Source of the DNA: Neisseria mucosa
Lineage (GTDB): Bacteria > Pseudomonadota > Gammaproteobacteria > Burkholderiales > Neisseriaceae
Direction: 5' to 3'
Assembly: GCA_003028315.1 (NCBI GenBank)
Contig: CP028150.1
Span: forward strand, 1,302,001 to 1,366,000
DNA: 64,000 nucleotides
The notes below the pieces were generated by a model, which was not told the origin of the DNA, ran no database searches, and saw only the letters and a program-made list of their open reading frames with translations. Both the position numbers and the translations under genes were made by a program. The stretch's first letter is position 1. Every line of letters starts with the position of its first letter. Shown here one piece after another: positions 51,816 through 60,689 of this stretch.

Positions 51816-52657
51816 GAACGTGTTCATTGTCTCAGCCTCTGCTGTAAACTATCGGCATGAACAGAAAAACCTACCCAAGCGATATCAGTCGCGAGCAATT
51901 TGCGCCTCTCCTTCCCCTGCTGGAAAGTGCCCGTAAACGCACAGCGCCACGCCAGGTGGACTTGTACGATGTCTTTTGTGCCATTCTCTACCTGCAACGC
52001 ACTGGCTGCTCCTGGCGCGCTTTGCCGGGCGACTTCCCCAAATGGCGCACCGTGCATTCCTACTTCCAGAGATGGACCGAACCACGCGAGAGTGGCATCA
52101 GCATCCTTGAGGAAGCATTAAAAAAATCAGGTAGTTGCGGAGCGCCGCAAGCAGGGGCGCCATGAAGCAACTACTTTCCTGATTATTGATGCGCAGAGTG
52201 TGAAGAACACGGATACCGCCATGGAAAAAGGCTACGATGCGGGCAAGAAGGTTAGCGGTATCAAGCGACATATAGCGGTTGACACGCAAGGTTTGCCGCA
52301 TGCCCTTGCGGTAACGACGGCGGATGTTACGGATAGAAAAGGCTGCCTGGTGGCATTGGAACGTGGGCGGGATAATCTTGGTGCGATACAAAAAATCCTT
52401 GCTGACGGTGGTTACACGGGTAAGGCATTTGCTTCGTCGGTACAGGAGTTGATTGGTGCGGAGGTAGAGATTGCCAAACGAAACGAATTGCACCGTTTTG
52501 CAGTATTGCCGAAGCGATGGGTAGTAGAGCGCAGCTTTTCCTGGTTGGAAAAGAACAGGCGGCTTTGGAAAAACTGCGAGCGTAAGTTGAGTACCAGTCT
52601 GCAAATGGTAGCTTTGGCTTTCTTGGGAGTCCTGCTACGAAGACTATGAACACGCTC
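51816..52657 (+). mobile_element. IS5-family (IS427-like) element, copy B
   Basis: 842 bp, same ends as copy A, flanked by TAA duplications (51813-51815, 52658-52660) inside the IS1106 transposase gene. I see one difference from copy A (GCGGAGG for GCGCAGG). Confidence 0.92.
51857..52649 (+). CDS. IS5-family transposase made by -1 frameshift, copy B
   Basis: Same organisation as copy A: frame 1 51857-52165, frame 2 ending 52649, joined at the A7 heptamer (52120-52126) with a downstream stem. The only coding difference seen is Glu for Gln in LIGAEVEIAK. Both copies keep the full catalytic frame, so the pair looks recently active. Confidence 0.85.
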
Positions 52658-52941
52658 TAAGGTAACGGGTTCTTTGACGGTTCAGGTATTGTTCGATCGG
52701 TTGCCAATCAATCACCTGATCCAACTTCAATAGTGGGAAGCGGTCGATGTGTTTGGCGATCATGGCTTGTGCGGTTTGCTGGAAGAAGGTGCTCATGGGA
52801 AATCCCCTAAATGTCTTGATGGGAATTTAGGGGATTTTTGCAAAGGTCTCTTGCTATTTCAAAAATCTTTCAGGAATAATAAGCTCATTAACTGTTTTTG
52901 AGGATCTGCATTCTAATAAGATTATTTAACATGAACATACA

Positions 52942-52967
52942 AAGAAAAACGGCTGCAAAAGCAGCCG
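52942..52967 (-). terminator. Intrinsic terminator of the AGCS symporter gene
   Basis: Reverse strand CGGCTGC-TTTT-GCAGCCG followed by TTTTTCTTT, 110 bases past the symporter stop codon. Confidence 0.75.
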
Positions 52968-53077
52968 CATATTGTCATATCTGATAAAACAGCAATGAAC
53001 AAAAATATTAAGAAAAAAACAAAAAATAACTAAATTTAATATTTGATATGATGCTGAGTCGTTTTTATAGTCGAGGA

Positions 53078-54496
53078 TTAAGCCTTGTCGTGGAATTCGT
53101 GGAATTCATATTGGTAGGACAAGCCTTTGCCTGCTTTTTTCTGCGCCAGATAATCGTCGTAAACGGCGCGGATTTCTTTGCGCAGGAGGAATAGGGCGAT
53201 TAAGTTGGGGATGACCATGAAGCCGTTGAACATATCGGACAGGCTCCAAACCAAATCGACTTTGCCCAGCGTGCCCAACACGATAGCCAGTAGCACGAGC
53301 GCGCGGTAGATGCCCAAGTGTTTTCCCCTGAAGAGGAAGCGGATGTTGGACTCGCCGAAGTAGTACCAGCCGATGATGGTGGTGAAGGCGAAGAAGGTCA
53401 GGCAGACGGCGAGCAGTTGCGAACCGAAGCCGGGGAAGGCTTTACTGAAGGCGAATTGGGTCACCGCCGCGCCTTGTTCGCCGGAAAGATTGGCATCGGT
53501 CAGGAGGATAATCAGTGCGGTGGCGGTGCAGACCAAGATAGTGTCGATGAAGACGCCGATAAATGCCGCCAAGCCTTGTTGAACAGGGTGGTTCACGTCG
53601 GCGGTAGCGTGCGCGTGCGGCGTCGAACCCATACCCGCTTCGTTGGAAAACAGCCCGCGTGCCACGCCGTAACGGACGGCTTCGCGCATACCGATACCTG
53701 CCGCGCCGCCTAAAACGGCTTCGGGATTGAAGGCGGCGGTAAAGATGTGGTTGAACATCGGTACGATGTGGTCGGAGAATTCAAACAGGATAACGACGGC
53801 ACACAAAATATAGATAATCGCCATAAACGGCACGACGAATTGGGCGATGTTGGCGATGCGGTTTACGCCGCCGACGATAATCATGCCCGCAAGGATGGCG
53901 AGGGTGATGCCTACTGCCAATGCCGGTACGTTAAAGGCGATGGTAACGGAGGAGGCGATGGAGTTTGCCTGCGTAGCGTTACCGATGAAGCCCAGCGCGA
54001 TAATCAGGGCGATGGAGAAAAAGCCCGATAAGAAACGCGCCGAGCCGCGCCCGATTTTCGGGGTCAGACCGTGCGTGATGTAGAACGCGGGGCCGCCGAT
54101 GTATTTGCCGTGGCTGACGACGCGGTATTTTTGCGCGAGCAGGGCTTCGGCAAAAATCGTGGACATCCCCAAAACGGCGGAAAGCCACATCCAAAAAATC
54201 GCGCCCGGCCCGCCAGCGGTAATGGCGGTTGCCACACCGGCGACGTTGCCCGTGCCGATTTGGGCGGAGACGGCAACGGCGAGTGCCTGGAATTGCGACA
54301 AAGATTTATCGTCTTTGTCTTTTTGGGAAAACAAACCGCCGAAAACGGATTTGAGGCCTTCGCCAAATTTGGTAATCTGCGGCGCACCCAGATAGAGTGT
54401 GAAAAACAGGCCGATGCCCAAAAGGGCGTAAATCAGCAGGTAGTCCCACAGAATCAGATTGACTGCGCCCACCAGTGCAGACAATGTTTTTTCCAT
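53078..54496 (-). CDS. Alanine/glycine:cation symporter (AGCS family)
   Basis: A 472-residue inner-membrane transporter with about 11 hydrophobic helices. The family signature is clear in QALAVAVSAQIGTGNVAGVATAITAGGPGAIFWMW (near residues 70-105) and in GLFSNEAGMGSTPHAHA (near 285). It imports alanine or glycine with Na+. The C-terminus is charged (YEFHEFHDKA). An inverted DUS pair (54735-54777) lies in the 372-base gap to yebC; no other gene is seen in that gap. Confidence 0.94.
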   Translation of the reverse strand: MEKTLSALVGAVNLILWDYLLIYALLGIGLFFTLYLGAPQITKFGEGLKSVFGGLFSQKDKDDKSLSQFQALAVAVSAQIGTGNVAGVATAITAGGPGAIFWMWLSAVLGMSTIFAEALLAQKYRVVSHGKYIGGPAFYITHGLTPKIGRGSARFLSGFFSIALIIALGFIGNATQANSIASSVTIAFNVPALAVGITLAILAGMIIVGGVNRIANIAQFVVPFMAIIYILCAVVILFEFSDHIVPMFNHIFTAAFNPEAVLGGAAGIGMREAVRYGVARGLFSNEAGMGSTPHAHATADVNHPVQQGLAAFIGVFIDTILVCTATALIILLTDANLSGEQGAAVTQFAFSKAFPGFGSQLLAVCLTFFAFTTIIGWYYFGESNIRFLFRGKHLGIYRALVLLAIVLGTLGKVDLVWSLSDMFNGFMVIPNLIALFLLRKEIRAVYDDYLAQKKAGKGLSYQYEFHEFHDKA

Positions 54497-54869
54497 AATT
54501 ACAAACCTTATATTGAAAAATGAACAGATGACGGCATCCGGCGGCGGTTACTCCGTTGAATGCCGTTGTGTCGGACGGCGCGGCGAGCAGGCCAGCTTCG
54601 TCCGTTTCGCCCCAAGTTGTCAACAATCCTGAAGCAGGCCTGCATGATACCGTAAACCTTTTGTGAGGCAAACGAAAAAAAAGGGTCAGGTTTGGGCAAA
54701 GACAAGATTTTTGAGTTTTTCGGGCGCTATCGGCGTTTTCAGACGACCTTTTAGGCAGAATGCAGGGTCGTCTGAATATTTTAGGTATATTCAACCTATG
54801 TTAAAATGCGCCCTTTGAAAATGAGCAAGAGCCCGCCGGATAAGGCGGAAAATCGAAAGGAATCCATAT

Positions 54870-55598
54870 ATGGCAGGTCATAGCAAGTGGGCGAATATCC
54901 AGCATAAAAAAGCCCGTCAAGATGCCAAACGCGGCAAAATCTTTACCCGTTTAATTAAAGAAATCACCGTCGCAGCCCGCATGGGCGGCGGCGATCCCGG
55001 CGCCAACCCGCGCCTGCGCCTGGCTTTGGAAAAAGCCGCCGAAAACAATATGCCCAAAGACAACGTGCAACGCGCCATCGACAAAGGTACGGGCAATTTG
55101 GAAGGCGTGGAATACATCGAGTTGCGCTACGAAGGCTACGGCATCGGCGGCGCGGCGCTGATGGTGGACTGCCTGACCGACAACAAAACCCGTACCGTCG
55201 CCGACGTGCGTCATGCGTTCACCAAAAACGGCGGCAACTTGGGCACCGACGGCTGCGTAGCGTTCAACTTCGTGCATCAGGGTTATCTGGTGTTCGAACC
55301 CGGCGTTGACGAAGACGCGCTGATGGAAGCCGCTCTGGAAGCTGGTGCGGAAGACGTGATTGCCAACGACGACGGCTCCATCGAAGTCATCACCGCTCCG
55401 AACGATTGGGCGGGCGTGAAAGCGGCATTGGAAGCCGCAGGCTACAAATCCGTTGACGGCGACGTCACCATGCGCGCCCAAAACGAAACCGAACTCTCCG
55501 GCGAAGACGCCGTCAAAATGCAGAAACTGATTGATGCGCTGGAAGATTTGGATGACGTGCAGGACGTTTACACCTCCGCCGTCTTGAATTTGGATTAA
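54870..55598 (+). CDS. yebC: YebC/PmpR family protein
   Basis: A 242-residue TACO1/YebC family protein. The invariant N-terminus MAGHSKWANIQHKKARQDAKRG, the middle NMPKDNVQRAIDKGTG and the C-terminal acidic domain are complete. The family has been described as DNA-binding regulators and, more recently, as translation factors that relieve ribosome pausing at proline stretches. AGGAA is 7 bases before the ATG. Confidence 0.95.
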   Translation: MAGHSKWANIQHKKARQDAKRGKIFTRLIKEITVAARMGGGDPGANPRLRLALEKAAENNMPKDNVQRAIDKGTGNLEGVEYIELRYEGYGIGGAALMVDCLTDNKTRTVADVRHAFTKNGGNLGTDGCVAFNFVHQGYLVFEPGVDEDALMEAALEAGAEDVIANDDGSIEVITAPNDWAGVKAALEAAGYKSVDGDVTMRAQNETELSGEDAVKMQKLIDALEDLDDVQDVYTSAVLNLD

Positions 55599-55610
55599 TC
55601 GGAAAGATTG

Positions 55611-55640
55611 AAAGCAGACCTGTTGGGTCTGCTTTTTTTT
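55611..55640 (+). terminator. Intrinsic terminator of yebC
   Basis: AAGCAGACC-TGTT-GGGTCTGCTT followed by eight T; no uptake sequence, unlike most terminators here. Confidence 0.88.
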
Positions 55641-55663
55641 GCGTCTGGGATTTTTGGCGGGTT

Positions 55664-56014
55664 GAGAACCTTTGCAAAATTCCCCAAAATCCCCTAAATT
55701 CCTATCAAGACATTTAGGGGATTTCTCATGAGCACCTTCTTCCAGCAAACCGCACAAGCCATGATCGCCAAACACATCGACCGCTTCCCGCTATTGAAGT
55801 TGGATCAGGTGATTGATTGGCAGCCGATCGAACAATACCTGAATCGTCAAAGAACCCGTTACCTTAGAGACCACCGCGGCCGTCCCGCCTATCCCCTGTT
55901 GTCTATGTTCAAAGCCGTCCTGCTCGGACAATGGCACAGCCTCTCCGATCCCGAACTCGAACACAGCCTCATCACCCGCATTGATTTCAACCTGTTTTGC
56001 CGTTTTGACGAACT
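55664..56014 (+). mobile_element. IS1106 fragment (5' end only)
   Basis: Starts at AGAACCTTTGCAAAATTCCCC and contains the first about 95 codons of the transposase from 55728 (MSTFFQQTAQAM... to NLFCRFDEL), then stops abruptly at a 102-bp IS1106-end hairpin. Confidence 0.88.
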
Positions 56015-56116
56015 GAGACCTTTGCAAAAAAGCCTTTCCCCCAACAGCCGAAAACAGCCGAAAACCTGTGTTTAGGGTTTTGGTTGTCGGGGGAAAGGCT
56101 TTTTTGCAAAGGTCTC
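56015..56116. repeat. 102-bp hairpin built from two IS1106 ends (MITE-like)
   Basis: GAGACCTTTGCAAAAAAGCC at the left is the perfect reverse complement of the right end. The arms are the non-coding IS1106 terminus (AAAGCCTTTCCCCC...), and the centre is ACAGCCGAAAACAGCCGAAAA. It ends at the stop codon of the next gene. Confidence 0.85.
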
Positions 56117-56913
56117 TATCCGTCAATAACGCCCAATTCCACCAAAGCCCTGTACACGCCATCTTCATCTACACTCGGCGCAATAAATTTCGCCGCAGCC
56201 TTCGCCACAGCCTCGCCATTCCCCATGGCCACGCCGAAGCCTACGGATGAGAGCATTTCCAAATCATTAAAGCTGTCGCCGAAAGCCATAACATCTTCCA
56301 TGCCTATGCCCAACTTTTCTACTGCATGTGCAATGCCTCTTGCTTTTGAACCTTCGCGGCGCAGCATGTCCAGCGCAGACTCGTGCCAACGCACGGATTT
56401 GAAGCCTTCGGATTGGATTTTTCCGATAATCTCCTGCTCCTGGGCATCGTCTGCAAACACCAGCATCTGATAAACCGATTGTTTGCGGAAATATTCTTTA
56501 TCCACTTCAAAAGCAGGCAGGATGTGCGACAAGGCTTCTTTCACCCTTTCGCCGGCAGCCGATGCGACAATTTCGGCATCATTTACGAAAGCATAATCAA
56601 TATACTGACTGTCAAAAAATGCACACATCCGCTCCACTTCGGCTTCAATCATCGGATAAGCCTGCAACACCTCTCCGTGAAACGTCGTATATTGCCCGTT
56701 AATCGTAACCAGCATATCAATACCGCTGTCGCGTATCAGGGTTTTAACCTTACCCGGAATGGCCACCGGCGGTCTCCCCGTCGCAATCGCCGTCAAAATA
56801 CCCCGCGCTTTCAATGCCTCCATCGCTTTAGCAACAGACGGGCGCAGCGTATCGGTATATTTTCGGTATAACGTGTCATCAATATCGAAAAAAATAATTT
56901 TTGGCGTATTCAT
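56116..56913 (-). CDS. Cof-type HAD-family hydrolase
   Basis: A 265-residue HAD phosphatase with a type IIB cap. Motif I is FFDIDDTLY (Asp nucleophile near residue 9), motif II is AIATGRPP (Thr), motif III Lys lies in GSKARGIAH, and motif IV is FGDSFNDLEML. The start at 56913 (MNTPKIIFF) follows an uptake sequence on the other side. The last base of its stop codon belongs to the IS1106-end hairpin, so an insertion may have trimmed or replaced the original end. Substrate unknown; sugar phosphates or FMN are typical. Confidence 0.9.
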   Translation of the reverse strand: MNTPKIIFFDIDDTLYRKYTDTLRPSVAKAMEALKARGILTAIATGRPPVAIPGKVKTLIRDSGIDMLVTINGQYTTFHGEVLQAYPMIEAEVERMCAFFDSQYIDYAFVNDAEIVASAAGERVKEALSHILPAFEVDKEYFRKQSVYQMLVFADDAQEQEIIGKIQSEGFKSVRWHESALDMLRREGSKARGIAHAVEKLGIGMEDVMAFGDSFNDLEMLSSVGFGVAMGNGEAVAKAAAKFIAPSVDEDGVYRALVELGVIDG

Positions 56914-57122
56914 TATCAGGCATACAATCGGTTTCAGACGACCTATATTGTAACGTGCAATGACGGGAACAATGCACAATTTCTACATGCAATGATGTAA
57001 ACAAGCTGTGTATAAATCCTACTTCATATTGATTCCCAAGAGAAAAACAAACCTGATTAAAAAATAAGCAGGTTATCAGAGATCTTCTGAAACCTGCTTA
57101 TTCCATTTTCGCGATCATTGCA

Positions 57123-58526
57123 TTAAGCAATAATTTTGACGCTTTCCCGCTCCCGCCTGAATTTCATTTTCAGCAACGCGGGCAGACTGTCATCAAAGTA
57201 CCAGCCGCCGTCCGGCATAGCAATCGCTCCTCCGGCACAACGCAAAGTGATGCTTTTTCCGGATAAGCCGTCCGTTTCCGTAATCTCCACCTCATGCGCC
57301 CGCCCCCAATCCGCAACGGGCAACAAATGCGCCAATTCGCGGATACGTCCGTTTTGCGCTTCTATCCCATTCTCAGTACGGCAGGCACCGTCGCATTGCC
57401 CGGCCGCTTGGACAGGACACGGCACACCTTTTCCATTTGCAACAGGCAGGATATTCAAGGCATCAGGACAAAGTCTGTTTTCCAACGCCCAACTATTAAG
57501 CGCGCGTTTGGCAGCTTTTTTATGGATGAACAACCCATACGGGCGGACAGCTCGGCTGCCGTTATCCAAAGGTACAATCCTTGCCTGCAAAACACCGTGT
57601 TCGTCGGGAGAAAAACGAACAGTAGAAAATGCAGTAGGCTTGGAAACGACTCGTTCAGGCGGGCGGATACCATATTCCCTCATCGCCTGAGCCTTCAGCC
57701 ACACCGAATGCAGACTGCCCAACGCAGGAATAAAACGCACGGAAGCCGCAGCCTTCAAATAAAGCGGAACTTTTTTACCGTGCAGCATTTCTGCCGTTTC
57801 ACTATACGCCTTCTCCAATGCAACTACCGCCTGCGCCTTGCCGAATGCGTCAAACCAGACCAACACACCTTCGCTGTCCGGCAACGCATAAATCTGCGCT
57901 GCCAAAACATCCGTTACCCAATTTGGCAGCATTTTCGGATTCATCAAAGACCGGCAGTAATTATCCCAATCTTCTGTATTCTTTTCGCGCAAGCTGTGTT
58001 CCAAATAATCGCTCAAAGCCAAGACATCGGTCATCGCACGATGACGGTTTTCCACTGCAATTGCGTTCCGTTCGATAATGCTGTCCAAATTGTGTTTGTA
58101 AAACTCAGGATAAAGGCGGCGCGACAACTGGACGGTACACAAAGCAGGCGCAGCAAAATCAATACCGGCACGGCGAAACTCATGGCGCAGGAAGGTATAG
58201 TCGAAACGGCTGTTATGCGCCACCACCACGGCTCCCCGTAAAAGCGGCAACAACTGTAAAGCAATTTCCGCAAACAACGGAGCCGTTCTCACCATCTCAT
58301 CGCTGATACCCGTCAGTTGCGCGACAAATTCAGGAATCGGCTTACACGGATTCACCAGCCATTCATAACAGCATACGCTTTGCCCGTCGAAACGCAATAA
58401 AGCAACTTCCGTTACCCTGTCTTGATACAGATTCCCGCCGGTAGTTTCCAAATCCACCACAACCACAGGCCTCCCGAAACGGGCAAATGCCTTCTTCAAC
58501 AACGGCCAGCGAGAAACGCTCTCCAT
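57123..58526 (-). CDS. DnaQ-type 3'-5' exonuclease with degenerate GIY-YIG-like domain
   Basis: 467 residues. The N-terminal DEDDh exonuclease domain has VVVDLETTGG (near 26), HNSRFDYTFL (near 105) and HRAMTDVLAL (near 158). The middle (LPDSEGVLVWFDAFGKAQAVVALEKAYSETAEML) aligns in pattern with a UvrC-type GIY-YIG module but lacks its catalytic Tyr/Arg, and the C-terminus has a Cys-rich stretch (CPVQAAGQCDGACRTENG). Fusions of this kind occur as epsilon/UvrC-like proteins of unknown repair role. The start at 58526 (MESVSRWPLL) has AGGAA 7 bases upstream. Confidence 0.8.
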   Translation of the reverse strand: MESVSRWPLLKKAFARFGRPVVVVDLETTGGNLYQDRVTEVALLRFDGQSVCCYEWLVNPCKPIPEFVAQLTGISDEMVRTAPLFAEIALQLLPLLRGAVVVAHNSRFDYTFLRHEFRRAGIDFAAPALCTVQLSRRLYPEFYKHNLDSIIERNAIAVENRHRAMTDVLALSDYLEHSLREKNTEDWDNYCRSLMNPKMLPNWVTDVLAAQIYALPDSEGVLVWFDAFGKAQAVVALEKAYSETAEMLHGKKVPLYLKAAASVRFIPALGSLHSVWLKAQAMREYGIRPPERVVSKPTAFSTVRFSPDEHGVLQARIVPLDNGSRAVRPYGLFIHKKAAKRALNSWALENRLCPDALNILPVANGKGVPCPVQAAGQCDGACRTENGIEAQNGRIRELAHLLPVADWGRAHEVEITETDGLSGKSITLRCAGGAIAMPDGGWYFDDSLPALLKMKFRRERESVKIIA

Positions 58527-58597
58527 TTTATTTTCCTGTAAATTCAATCAATAGCCGCGCATTTTACACTTTCCCTGTTTATTTTCCAACAACACCC

Positions 58598-58626
58598 TTG
58601 ACAGAATTCCCCCCCCTCCCTATAAT
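58598..58626 (+). promoter_or_regulatory. Consensus sigma-70 promoter of tRNA-Arg/Glu
   Basis: TTGACA, 17 bases, TATAAT: a perfect consensus. The first tRNA begins 19 bases after the -10. Confidence 0.9.
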
Positions 58627-58644
58627 CCCAATCTTTCTTACAGC

Positions 58645-58721
58645 GCACCCGTAGCTCAGTTGGATAGAGTATCTGGCTACGAACCAGAGGGTCGGGCGTT
58701 CGAATCGCTCCGGGTGCGCCA
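58645..58721 (+). tRNA. tRNA-Arg (ACG)
   Basis: 77 nt with CCA; acceptor GCACCCG/CGGGTGC, anticodon loop CTACGAA. Confidence 0.95.
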
Positions 58722-58739
58722 AACAAAATTTATTTATCC

Positions 58740-58814
58740 GCGCCCATCGTCTAGCGGTTAGGACATCGCCCTTTCACGGCGGTAACCGGGGTTCGATTCC
58801 CCGTGGGCGTGCCA
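58740..58814 (+). tRNA. tRNA-Glu (TTC)
   Basis: 75 nt with CCA; anticodon stem-loop CGCCCTTTCACGGCG, acceptor GCGCCCA/TGGGCGT with a terminal G-T pair. Confidence 0.95.
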
Positions 58815-58823
58815 GTTTTTGAT

Positions 58824-58862
58824 TAAAGCCTTGCTAATACAGCAAGGCTTTAGTTTTTTATT
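58824..58862 (+). terminator. Intrinsic terminator of tRNA-Arg/Glu
   Basis: AAAGCCTTGCT-AATAC-AGCAAGGCTTT followed by AGTTTTTTATTTT. A second, DUS-type inverted pair with changed bases follows at 58911-58952. Confidence 0.88.
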
Positions 58863-59021
58863 TTATATTGAAACATATCAATATCATTATTCAACCTAGC
58901 CTTAAAAAACAAAAGGCCGTCTGTAACCAAGATTTGTTTTTTCAGACGACCTTAACTTATCTTTATCCTTTTATCCTAGCCCCGCCTTTGCCTTTCGCGT
59001 ACACTTTCTACACCTAAAGAA

Positions 59022-59654
59022 ATGAGAACTACTCTTATGTATCACGGTGAACGCTTCAATGCATACAGCCATTTGGCAGGCTCGATGCTGGCCGTGGCGG
59101 CATTAGTGCTGATGACAGTCAAGGCAAACGGTCCCTACCAACTTGCCTCCGCACTCACCTACGGCATCTGCCTAATCCTGCTCTATCTTGGCTCCACACT
59201 TTACCACAGCATTCCCCAGCCCAAAATTAAGGCGATTTTGCAAAAAGTGGACCACTGCATGATTTACCTACTGATTGCGGGCAGCTATACCCCGTTTACG
59301 CTGATACCCCTTAAAGGCGGTTGGGGGTGGTCATTGTTCGGCGTATCCTGGGGCTTGGCACTCTTCGGCATTATTCAAGAACTGACTATCGGCAGGAAAA
59401 GCGAAAAACGGCTGTTCTCCATGATGATTTACGTCATTATGGGTTGGCTGATTTTGGTTGCCGTATCGCCATTGGTACGCACCCTTCCCTTTGCCGGACT
59501 GTTTTGGCTAGCGTTGGGCGGTATTTTATACAGCGCAGGCATTTATTGGTTTGTTAACGATGCCAAAATCAAACACGGGCACGGCATCTGGCACCTATTC
59601 GTCCTAGGCGGCAGCATAGCACAGTTTCTCTGTATTTATTTCTATGTTCTTTAA
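59022..59654 (+). CDS. Hemolysin III family protein (TrhA/YqfA type)
   Basis: A 210-residue seven-helix membrane protein of the PAQR/HlyIII superfamily. Family residues are visible: GERFNAYSHLAG near the start, STLYHSIP (Ser/His) near 68, DHCMIYLLIAGSYTPF near 92, and HGIWHLFVLGGS near 190; these His/Asp residues form the predicted zinc site. Proposed roles include membrane energetics and lipid metabolism; haemolysis is not established. The start could also be at 59037 (MYHGERF). Confidence 0.9.
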   Translation: MRTTLMYHGERFNAYSHLAGSMLAVAALVLMTVKANGPYQLASALTYGICLILLYLGSTLYHSIPQPKIKAILQKVDHCMIYLLIAGSYTPFTLIPLKGGWGWSLFGVSWGLALFGIIQELTIGRKSEKRLFSMMIYVIMGWLILVAVSPLVRTLPFAGLFWLALGGILYSAGIYWFVNDAKIKHGHGIWHLFVLGGSIAQFLCIYFYVL

Positions 59655-59660
59655 TCCGTC

Positions 59661-59706
59661 AAAAGGTCGCCTGAAAACAAGATATGCTTTTCAGACGACC
59701 TTTTTT
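59661..59706 (+). terminator. Imperfect inverted DUS pair after the HlyIII gene
   Basis: AAAAGGTCGCCTGAAAA faces TTTTCAGACGACCTTTT followed by T6; one arm has a base change. Confidence 0.75.
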
Positions 59707-59772
59707 AATATTTATTCCCCAAAGACCCCTACATCATTATAATGAACGCCCTAACTATCCGTTAATATCAAA

Positions 59773-60666
59773 ATGAACCAAACCGCGACTAAGGATCCGC
59801 TCGGTTCCGCATGGATTATCATCGCCACACTCGGTTTTACCGTCATGAACCTCTGCATCAAAGCGGCAGCGGGAAAATTTGGCTTCAACAGCGGCGAATT
59901 GGTTTTCTGGCGCATGAGCTTTGCAGCCATCATGCTCGCCACCATAGCGAAAATGAGGGGAGACACATTTGCCACACGGTATTGGAAAATCCACCTCAAC
60001 CGCAGCGTCATCGGCACAGCGGCGATGTTGTGCCTGTTTTATGCCGTTACCCACCTGCCGCTGGCAACAGGCGTAACCTTAAGCTACACCTCCTCGATTT
60101 TTTTGGCCGTGTTTTCATTTTTGATTTTAAAAGAACGGATTGCATTTTATACGCAGGCAATATTGGTATTCGGCTTCATCGGTGTCATCCTACTGCTAAA
60201 CCCTTCGTTCAAAGGCGGACAAGAAATTGCCGCATTGGCAGGCTTGGCTGGCGGAGCGATGTCGGGCTGGGCGTATTTGCAGGTACGCGAGTTGTCCCTG
60301 CTTGGCGAACCGGGCTGGCGGGTCGTTTTTTACCTGTCGGTAACCGGCGTCGCCATGTCGGCGGTTTGGGCGACGCTGACCGGCTGGCATTCCTTGTCTG
60401 CCGAGACATTACCCTACTTGGCAGGTATCGGGCTGTCCGCAACCATCGCCCAACTCTGCATGACCCGCGCTTATAAAGTCGGCAACAAATTCACTGTCGC
60501 TTCACTGTCCTACCTGACTGTCGTTTTCTCCGCATTGTCAGGCGTAATGTTTTTAGGAGATAGCGTTACTTGGCAGGAAACCTTTGGTATGATTATTATT
60601 GTAGCAAGCGGCGTATTGAGCGGTATCCGGCCGGTTGCGATTAAAAAATGGTTTTCCGGACATTAA
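59773..60666 (+). CDS. DMT-superfamily transporter (EamA family)
   Basis: A 297-residue inner-membrane protein with ten hydrophobic helices in two EamA repeats (about 10-140 and 150-285). RhaT/EamA-like features include ELVFWRMSFA in repeat 1, LKERIAFY after helix 4, and the C-terminal GDSVTWQETFGMIIIVASGVLSG. It probably exports a metabolite or amino acid; the substrate is unknown. The next gene starts 24 bases downstream, likely the same transcript. Confidence 0.9.
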   Translation: MNQTATKDPLGSAWIIIATLGFTVMNLCIKAAAGKFGFNSGELVFWRMSFAAIMLATIAKMRGDTFATRYWKIHLNRSVIGTAAMLCLFYAVTHLPLATGVTLSYTSSIFLAVFSFLILKERIAFYTQAILVFGFIGVILLLNPSFKGGQEIAALAGLAGGAMSGWAYLQVRELSLLGEPGWRVVFYLSVTGVAMSAVWATLTGWHSLSAETLPYLAGIGLSATIAQLCMTRAYKVGNKFTVASLSYLTVVFSALSGVMFLGDSVTWQETFGMIIIVASGVLSGIRPVAIKKWFSGH

Positions 60667-60689
60667 CGTCCTCAAACAAGGAGAGCATG

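Larger units (their letters stand above)
51084..52796 (-). pseudogene. IS1106 transposase, disrupted
   Basis: The start MSTFFQQ at 52796 and C-terminus ending RLSVPVAA at 51084 both match the intact copy. The IS5-family element interrupts it after codon RDHRG-RPA, and about 220 bases of the middle are deleted with a short duplication. It cannot make a full protein. Confidence 0.88.
49760..52850 (-). mobile_element. IS1106 copy 2, carrying two nested insertion sequences
   Basis: Outer ends GAGACCTTTGCAAAAAAGCC (49760) and TTTTTGCAAAGGTCTC (ending 52850). Removal of the IS110-type element (49847-51023) and the IS5-type element (51816-52657) leaves a shortened IS1106 with an internal deletion near 51524 and a duplication of about 35 bases (GCGCCAGCCAGTTGCGGTAG at 51543 and 51608). 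Confidence 0.88.
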
